Assembly (NCBI GenBank): GCA_944472155.2
Contig: OX235272.1
Location: forward strand, 90,092,020-90,156,019
DNA from: Trichobilharzia szidati
Taxonomy: Eukaryota; Platyhelminthes; Trematoda; Strigeidida; Schistosomatidae
Direction: 5' to 3'
DNA: 64,000 nt
In this document: positions 28,101 through 37,100 of the stretch, piece by piece
Layout of the letters: every line of letters starts with the position of its first letter
Position numbering within the stretch: the first letter of the stretch is position 1
Made by a program: the position numbers and the translations under genes
The notes under the pieces: generated by a model
Told to the model about the DNA's origin: nothing
The model's database searches: none
Seen by the model: only the letters and a program-made list of their open reading frames with translations

Positions 28101-31100
28101 CTATAAAAACACAGCTGTAGTCACCATCCACCAAAAATTACTTGGAGTCAGTCTTCAGACATCGCCGAAATGTCCGTACTACGAACCGACATGTTAACAG
28201 AGGTCCAATATTTCGATCCAGTCAGTTAACCAGAAAACCAAAATTGACTTAAAAACAAATAATAATCTGTGAACACTGTCCAATGTGCGTCGGTGGCACA
28301 ATGGTTAGGACTCTCGCCGACCATGCACATGGTCCGAGGTTCGATCCCCTTCCGGCGCACACCCGATATCTATGGTCGGCCTGAATTTGGGCTACCGATA
28401 TCCAGCTGAAAATTCCACACTGTACTGAAAGTTGAATCAGCTGTAAATCAAATAATAAAAAATGTACCGATATTATCCCAAGAAACAAAAAAGCGAAAAC
28501 CAGTACAAACTCGGCAGCTATTGACTTCTGTTTTAAAATGCCTTAGTGTAGTTTTTGGAAGTGGTTTACCGCAGTTTAAGTGATCTTTTATTCTGATTTG
28601 ATGACTGAAGGAAAATCAGTACTAAACGTTCTTCCAGTTAGGAAATGTTATAGCGAAACTATTTCTTAGTTAAAATGAATTTTGATGTATTTCAGACAAT
28701 AGTACTTTCGAATATATATTTCAAATGACATTGAAAATGGTCGCTGACAAATATTTAAGTCAAGCTAATTCTAGAAAATAACCTTAAATTATACAGTCAA
28801 CAAAAGTCACACAACATTTCATTCTGTCAGAGGAAGGGGAACTGACTTATATTTCTGATCTCAGGCGAACCGCGTACGCCACTAGCGACCCAAACAGCCA
28901 TTAGGTGTTTGGGTTACTTCCGTCTAGCTAGCTATCTTAGTGGTACAGGGTTGAAGAGTCTGGTCATATACGAATGAAACCGCTGTCTGATGCTCAGATC
29001 GCTTCAGGACGGCCAGGAAGCACTACTGATTTATATGATTGGTGTGCAACTACTCACTTCACTCTATCAGTAGTATATAATGCCACACATTTATGCTTCT
29101 TTTCTTTCTTGATTAACACTTATGGTGTCAAGCAGTTCACATAAAGTCATCTGAATAACTTCGTTACCCAAAGGAAACTTCAAATTGTGTAATTTAACAG
29201 TGACGAAATTAATTTGATTAAATAATACTAGTTTAACTCTTAAGTGGACTGTAAACCATCTCTTGAAAATGAATGAAAATCTGAAAATTAAGCTGGGACT
29301 TAAATTCGAACGATTTTAGTTATCCAACAGTCATAATATACTACTCATAACACGTCACAGTACTATTTAAAAATCATCCTGTGTTTCTTTTTCAGGAATA
29401 TGAATTACGCAATATACTTTTAAGTGATTTACAATTCCAGTGTCATTATGAAGTTAGTCTTTACGTCAAGTCATTTCATAGTAACAACAGTCAATCAAGA
29501 CAAAATTTACAACCACTACTCAAATGGACTACATGTTTTTGTACACCAACCTGTCGAAATGTTATTATCAAAGATGGTATGCCGCCAAAACACTGTTATG
29601 CTCCAAGTAAGTTGAAATTCATTTGTTTACTGTTTGAATTTACAAAATTCTGCCGAAAAAACAATCATTTAGTAATTTTAAATTTTCACTTATAGGAAAG
29701 TAGAAAATCAATTAGAGATCAAAATACACACATATTTTTAGTACGGCTTAAACTATTCAAAATATTGAAACATAGAAGCATGTACAACTGATTGCTTGAA
29801 ATGAGTAGTGTTTTATACCACCCATATCAAGCAACAGTGCTTACTAGCCAAACACTGGACGGTCGTTCAATCGTTTCGGGCAGAGCTCATCGTCGGTGTA
29901 GCCGGTTTGACTCAGATCACAGAGTTGAATCAGTCCAAACCATCCCGTTTTTCTGGCTAGCTACTCGGGTGAACTGATAACACGATAAGTCAAGTTAACA
30001 ATGTGTATATTGGTTAGCAGTTTTCAATGTACACAGTTCGAGGAGTGACATTTTCACCTGAGTTCCCTTTGGAAACCGAAATTACTTAGATCACAGTATA
30101 TTATCTGCTTAATACGATAAATGGTAATCAAGAAAGCAGGTCTAAGTATTTGAAACTTTATACCACTGATTGACCGAGATGAGTAGTCAATAGAAACGTA
30201 GATTTATAAAGTAGATTAGGTCTTTCATTGATTTATTATTTCGTGGAAATTAACCGTCAGGAGATTAGAGGGGGGAAAGGAAGAAGAGGCTTAACCAAAG
30301 ATATCTTTTCGGTGGTTTCACCCTCAAAAGCTGTACAATCATATTTTTATACATGCGTTCACATAGTGATAATTTTAATTTAATTTAACATGGTGATGTA
30401 AGAATATTAAAAGAGACAATAATTTTCAACTGGATAAGAAGGTCTGAAGGTGTGAATATGCGCCATGAGGGGCATAGAAAAAAACAAAACGGGATTAGAA
30501 AATAGTTGCCCAGTAAGCTAAATAGATTATGATTGGATGGAGGAGTTCATCATGAGCTGACATCAGCAGGTTGAAGATGAGGCAGTAACTAATCGAAGAA
30601 GACATTGAGAAATGGTCGCGCTATCTCGTGAATTGGCAGAAGTTAGAATTCATGGGCTGGCCATCGGATTGAGTCCCAGTGGCTTAATAGTCTACGAGCT
30701 AGCTCGCGTTGTAACCAGGAGGTCCTGGGTTCGAATCCTAATGGTGGGTGCGTACTGTGAAGAGTCCCAAACCAGGACGAAACAGCTGTCTAGTACTCCC
30801 AGGTTTTCCAATGGTTCTCTAACTAATGTTAGCTCATGATGAAATCCTTCAACCAATCAAACAAAATCCCTACACAACCAATACTTGCAAACAGATTTTA
30901 ACAAATACAAGTGTGAATAGGATGACTGTTGAAATAATAGTTTCTATAAGTGAAAATGTAAAACTAAGGAGACAAACAGAACTAGATCCACGATAAATGT
31001 AGAAGTTGGACTAGTTTCTTTTAAACGCAGCTCTGGTTTCTTGATGTATATGGCTAGGGCTTCCACAGTACAAAGAAGTTGGAAATACACTACCTTTGGT

Positions 31101-34100
31101 AGACTTTTTGTTCACTTTGTAAATGACTCTGAATTATGAGTCAATTGAGATTCTGTGACAGGTGCTGAAGAGGCGTTCAGTTTTAGATTTATTGCTTCCG
31201 ATTGAGCCAGTTCCATCCGTTTGCAGTCATGCTAGTAGTGTTCTTTAGAACATTTTGAAGGGACGCGCATAAAACGACCTATGTACTTAGCTCCACAGGC
31301 GCAGGTGAACTGATATGTGCACACTGGAGAGACCATATAAGGAAGTTCGTCCTCTGGACTGCTTAGAAGCACTGGGCAGCTAGAGAATCCCACTTTTAGC
31401 GTTGCGGCAGGAAAGGTTTTTTCAAGGGAACTAGAGATTCTGATCTCTAGGATATGTGCTACTAAGTCTCCCATGAAGTCTTGGTTCATATACACTATTT
31501 TCTTTGGCATTGAACTGCATTTTTCTGAAACCAAAGCCAAAAAGAAAAGAATGCAAATACTGCAAAGAAACAACCACTTTGTCTACTCAGTGGCGTAAAT
31601 AGAGATTTAGAAAACATATAAGAAATTATGGGATCTGTGCAGTTTTGATAGCCATGCATAAGTTAACCAGTGGTGATTCATGCTATGCAACCAATCTGAC
31701 TACATTCTGCATCGATTTCTAAGACGAAATTGGTAGTGAATCTAGGTTAAGAAACTAAAAGATATCTAAATCTCCTCTTATAAATATAAATGATAATAAA
31801 ATACAAGGCTGTTCTTCTTGTACTCATTAGGAAACAATTAATAATTGGAAAATTCCCATATACACATTTAGGTGAAAACAAAAAATTGGTTGAAGAAACG
31901 CACTCCTTTTCACCTGGTTTCTCGTCATCCAATCTACACTAATATATAGTTTTTTACATGAGCATTATGCCAGTTATGTGGTTATTTCAGTCAGCGAGAA
32001 TTATCCTTTTAGGTACAATAGAGGATGGGTGAAAATAAGAGACCAAAAGTCATAAAAAAAACACTTGACTAGCGAATGTTAGCGACAAGATATCTAAATT
32101 TTTAGGGAGAAGTGAAAATAATTAGTTACAGAATTCAAGATCACTTATTTCTAAGGGGTTAGCAACAAGTTCTTACATAATCAAGAAAATTGTAAGACAT
32201 CGATAAACAGAAAGAATAGACTGACTTGGCAGAATCACGTAAGCATACCAAGATACAAACAGGTTAGTTGAATTAGCCAAAATTGTAATCATAATAAAGT
32301 AACAAAGTCAAACGATAGTCACAGAAAGGAGGGGAAAATTGTTTGCAAAACTGAATACATATTATGTAGTTGGCCATGATAAAGGAAGGGGTGTACAAAT
32401 TTCTTTTAAACCCTCAGAGATTTGGTTTGTTCAGATGAATTCCGATTGCCTCTGTTGTATGTACAAGTCGTACTGGCAGACCATGCGAGAGGTTGGGTGA
32501 TATATAATAAATAACTTTAAAAGCTTTGTTAGTGTCAGTCGACCTGATATCCAGTATCGACGAGATGAGCTAGTATTGAGCTGAGTATAGCTTTATTCGG
32601 ACCTTCGCTAAACCAAGATGGGAGGAGTTCAGAAATTCGACGATGAAATTGCTTGACCGTTTGCTTAATATAACTAGCTCCACAGGAGCAGTTAAAGTGG
32701 TAAATATACATGGAAGATGCGAAGCTAGACAGTTTGTCTTTATTTCTTGAACTGAGTATTGTTTGGTTAGTGAATAAACAACATAACTTACCTGTATTAA
32801 AAGTCCTTTCAGAGGCACTTCTCATACCTAAAACTGATGATTCTTATTGACTAAAATAACCAAATTATTGGTATAATTTTAATGTTAAAACTGTATATTA
32901 GTGTAGAGCTGATGATAAGGCACTTTGCTCAATTTGTTGTTTTTTTCTTTTTGTGTCTGACCTGTTCTATAAAAAGGCGTAACGAAGAAGAGAAACTTCC
33001 AAAGTGCATTTTATCTTTTTCTTTGAATTCAATTCAATTCATTTACCTCTAAGAAGAAACATTTGGTTATTTTTCATTCCTTCGCGTTCCGAAAGGAACG
33101 TAGAGCATCAGGTTCAATGTCTTGAGGTTTCCCTAGCTACTTTGTTGTCTTTTTACGAGATGGGGTTGTTAGCCTCACACTCAACTCTCCCTCTTTCCGG
33201 GGATTAATACTGACTAGTGAACTGAACGAATTTTAGGAATGAGTCAGCCGGAAATCGAACCTGGACCGTGTGAGTATGTGGCTGGAAAAACATTTTGTCA
33301 CCTTCATTAAACTGACTACATTTACAAGATTTTGTTACACTAATGTATCTAGTTTTCAGTTGTTACCTTCCGAGTTCTTTGGATTTATTTACATGAAAAT
33401 AATTTACTTAGATCGAAACAAGATTTTGAGCGAATAATTGTTTTCGATAACTTCTTCAGGCTCTACAGTTATAAATCCATGAATAATAGAGTACATATAG
33501 CAAATAAAGGCAAATGAAAATAATATCAGAAACTGTACTGGGATGCATGTGTAAGTTGAAATGATAGTCCATTAGTTAACATAATCAATCAAATGTGTAT
33601 AGGGTGTATAGTCAGAAAAATGAGATGAAGTGTGAATGAACAATTGGGTGGTATAGTGCTGTTTTATAGTCAACAGAATACAAGTGTCATTGGGGTGAGA
33701 GAAATGCGATAGCTACAAAATGCACACAAACACACATTAACAAAGGGGACGCTGAATGTGAGGGCTGACCGATAATGTCTAATGATAAAATAAAGAGGCT
33801 AAACTGTAAATTGTAATAAGATGTTACAGAGTTGGTAGGCTTAGTGTAAAATCACAAAGGTTGACAAAATTAAGGGTAACAATGAGGTGAAATAAACTGG
33901 GTGGAGAAATGGATAATAAAGACATGATATCACAGAATGATAATAATAATAATACGGAAAATTATAATCCTGGTGACTTTATAGTGGACCAGGGTAGACA
34001 GAGAGAGTGAATAAGTTTTTTCTGTACACATAAGTCTGGTCTTTCTCTATTAATCTCTAAAGCCTCAGCTATGGCTAGGAGGCGTAATCGTGTGCCTTTG

Positions 34101-37100
34101 GGGAGATTGTTTGGTACTCGATACACAACTGTAAATGACTCTTCTACTTTGATGCTGTGTTCACTATCCACTAGATGAGCCAGAATTGCACTATTTAATG
34201 ATTTGGTCGCTCTTTTCCCAAGCCAAACAGGAATATGTTCACGAGTGCGTAAAGATAAATTCCTTTGGGTACGACCTACATAACTAGCTCCACAGGAGCA
34301 GTTGAATTTATATACACACATTGATGTCGTCATTTTGGGTAATCTGTCTTTAATGCATAGTGTCATTATCGGTTTGGTTGAGAAAGTGACATGCAGTTTT
34401 GCGGCGCTGAAAGTTCTTTCAACTGCTCTGGTTAATCTACGGTTTAATATATCCCTTTGAACTGTAAATTTAAGTAAGCTTTTCTTACTGTGTCTCGTTG
34501 TTTGTGTGTAGTTCATAGATATACTTCTTTACAAAGTTGGTAGGATAGTTCTGTAGCAGGGCGTTTGTGAGATTTTTTATTTCATCTTCAATGCAGTCGT
34601 CGGTACATATGCGTCTAATTCTATGACTAAGACAACGAATTAGGTTGCGCTTATATTAAGTCGTGTGGTAAAATCGTTCAATGTCTGTAAATAAATTTTG
34701 GAAAAACCAGAAAAATTCACGATTAGTTTAAAAATTCTCTTTTTTTTTCTTTCTCTAGCTCCTTCCTCAGTGCTCCAACCAGTTGAGCTGGCATACACTC
34801 TACTGACAAGTGAAAATCTTGAAGAACTTCATCGTTTAAAGGTGAAAAATATCGATGAATTGATAGTTGTCGCTGAGGCTAATATACCGCCTTTATCTAA
34901 AAAACAAACTAACCCAAATCCAGTGTTGAATACAGTAAATTATACTGCAATTGTTACCTGGCATCCTGTTGCTGCTTCTATACATTCAAGAAGTGAAACA
35001 AGACGTGCATCAAGAACACTAAGAAATCGTCTGTCGAATATTAAGTCAATCAACCCTGAAATACGTGGTATTCGATTAACTTGGGGTCCAAGATTATATG
35101 AACCAATTGGATATGAAATGTACAGTAATATTATACAACCACTTATGGATCCAGAGAAAACACAATCAAAAGTTTTAGACTTAGTAAGTAGAATACTACA
35201 AATTCTCATTGATCATAAATGATTTTCAATGCATTTCTTAATTTCCTTTACCTCACTGTACGTAACTAAAAGAGTCCCACATTAGATCACCCTGTCCAAA
35301 TAGACCACAAGACTAACAATAAAGAGTCTTCCTCTATCATCTGTCAGGTATTGAATAAATTACCAAAGGTCTGTAGATACCGAACACTGCAAACATCAGA
35401 GGCCATTGCAATTCGCTTAAATCAACCGGAGCTCTGGTTTTCGAAGAAACAAGTCCAACCACTATTGCTACCCTGGCCAGCTGTCGAACCTATAAATTCA
35501 TAAATTCTGTGTTACTCCCCTTATTTTTCTGATATTCAGTTTAGTGTTACATTTATTTATGCATGTTATCTCTTACTGATGCTTTTGAAATGTAACTTGT
35601 CGACACTGCTGATTCATTTCAAGTGTGATCACTGACTGATATCAGCCAGAGAACCACTGAGAACCAGGGAGTACTAGACAGCTGTTTCATCCTACTTTCG
35701 GACTCTGAAGCAGTACGCACCCACTGGGGTTCGAATCCCGGACTTTCGGGCTACAAGGCAAGCTCGTAGGCCATTCAGACACTGGAACGCACCGCCAGCC
35801 AATGTCACCGGCGCGTATTTGTCCTCATTCGCGACCAAGTGGACCCCACTGATCATGACTTCTCACTAGAACTGTAGGCGACTTTAACCTGTAGCCAGCC
35901 ACTAGTGAGTATCAGTGGTGTCCATCCAGTGGGGAGTGAGGACAAACATTCCCCGGTGACATTGGCTGGCTGGTGATGACGCTAAAATCACGAATTGATA
36001 GAATTTAGAATTCATGGGCTAGTTACTGAGTCGGATACCATTGTCGGAATGGCCGATGAGCTTGTCTTGTTACCTAAAGGCCTTGAAATCGAACCTCAGT
36101 GGGTGCGTACTGCCGACGAGTCCCAAACCGGGACGAAACGTATGTTCAGTACTTCCTGTTGGTTTTCACTGGTTCTCTAGCCGATATCAATCTATGAGCA
36201 AACTTGAAACAAATCCAATCCTGACAAGATTATTCATTTAATATGTAGTTTAAAACATTAATATTGACAAATAACAATATTTCTTTAACTATCATGGACA
36301 TATAATTGTAGAGCCTGATGAAGGAGTTATCGAAAAGAATATTGTTTTTGTTCACTAATCAGTCTTTTAAAACATAGAAAAGACACATCAAAGAATATGG
36401 CTAGCATTAATGTAGTTTGTTCAAAATCAATTTATGAGTAATATTATAGAGAAATTGTAGAAAATCTATCCGAACTTCACCATCTATGTTCTATGCCTTT
36501 TACCGGAGAGACAGGCCTGGAATCTCCAGGGAAGTGATGCTCTACTGAGTTCCCAAGCCTAATAATTTAATTCCTTAGCAAACGACTTCACTTACCTAAG
36601 AGTTTCAAGTGATAGATGAACCAAATCTTTGTGATATACTGTCATGTTAACCTGTAACAACAGAAGACAAGGGTCAGGCAACAGATCATTTATTAAGGAA
36701 ATCAAAGCATATTTGTATATTTTCATTTACATTATTATAGATTAGTTAAGCAAACAAACACAGTCTTCTGATTGGTTGTTTCTCACGTAAAGTTAATCTT
36801 TCATCTCTTTGTGACTGTTTCTTGAATTTCAGATCATCTATATGTTAACTGTATCCGCCTACGCAAAGTCTGCTGTGGTCGGTTTTGAATCAATCTTTGT
36901 TCATATTTTCTCACGACAAATCATGAGAACGTAAACACTGACGTAAATTACTGTCTACCAATTTGGCTAGTAGACAGCTCTCACCACAAACCTACTTCCG
37001 AGCCATATAAACTTCTGTGTACACCAGTAGTAGTTCCATCCCTGTGATGTACCTGTGAATCTTATTTGACATGAATGCATAACCTCAAGTAGCCTGAAGA

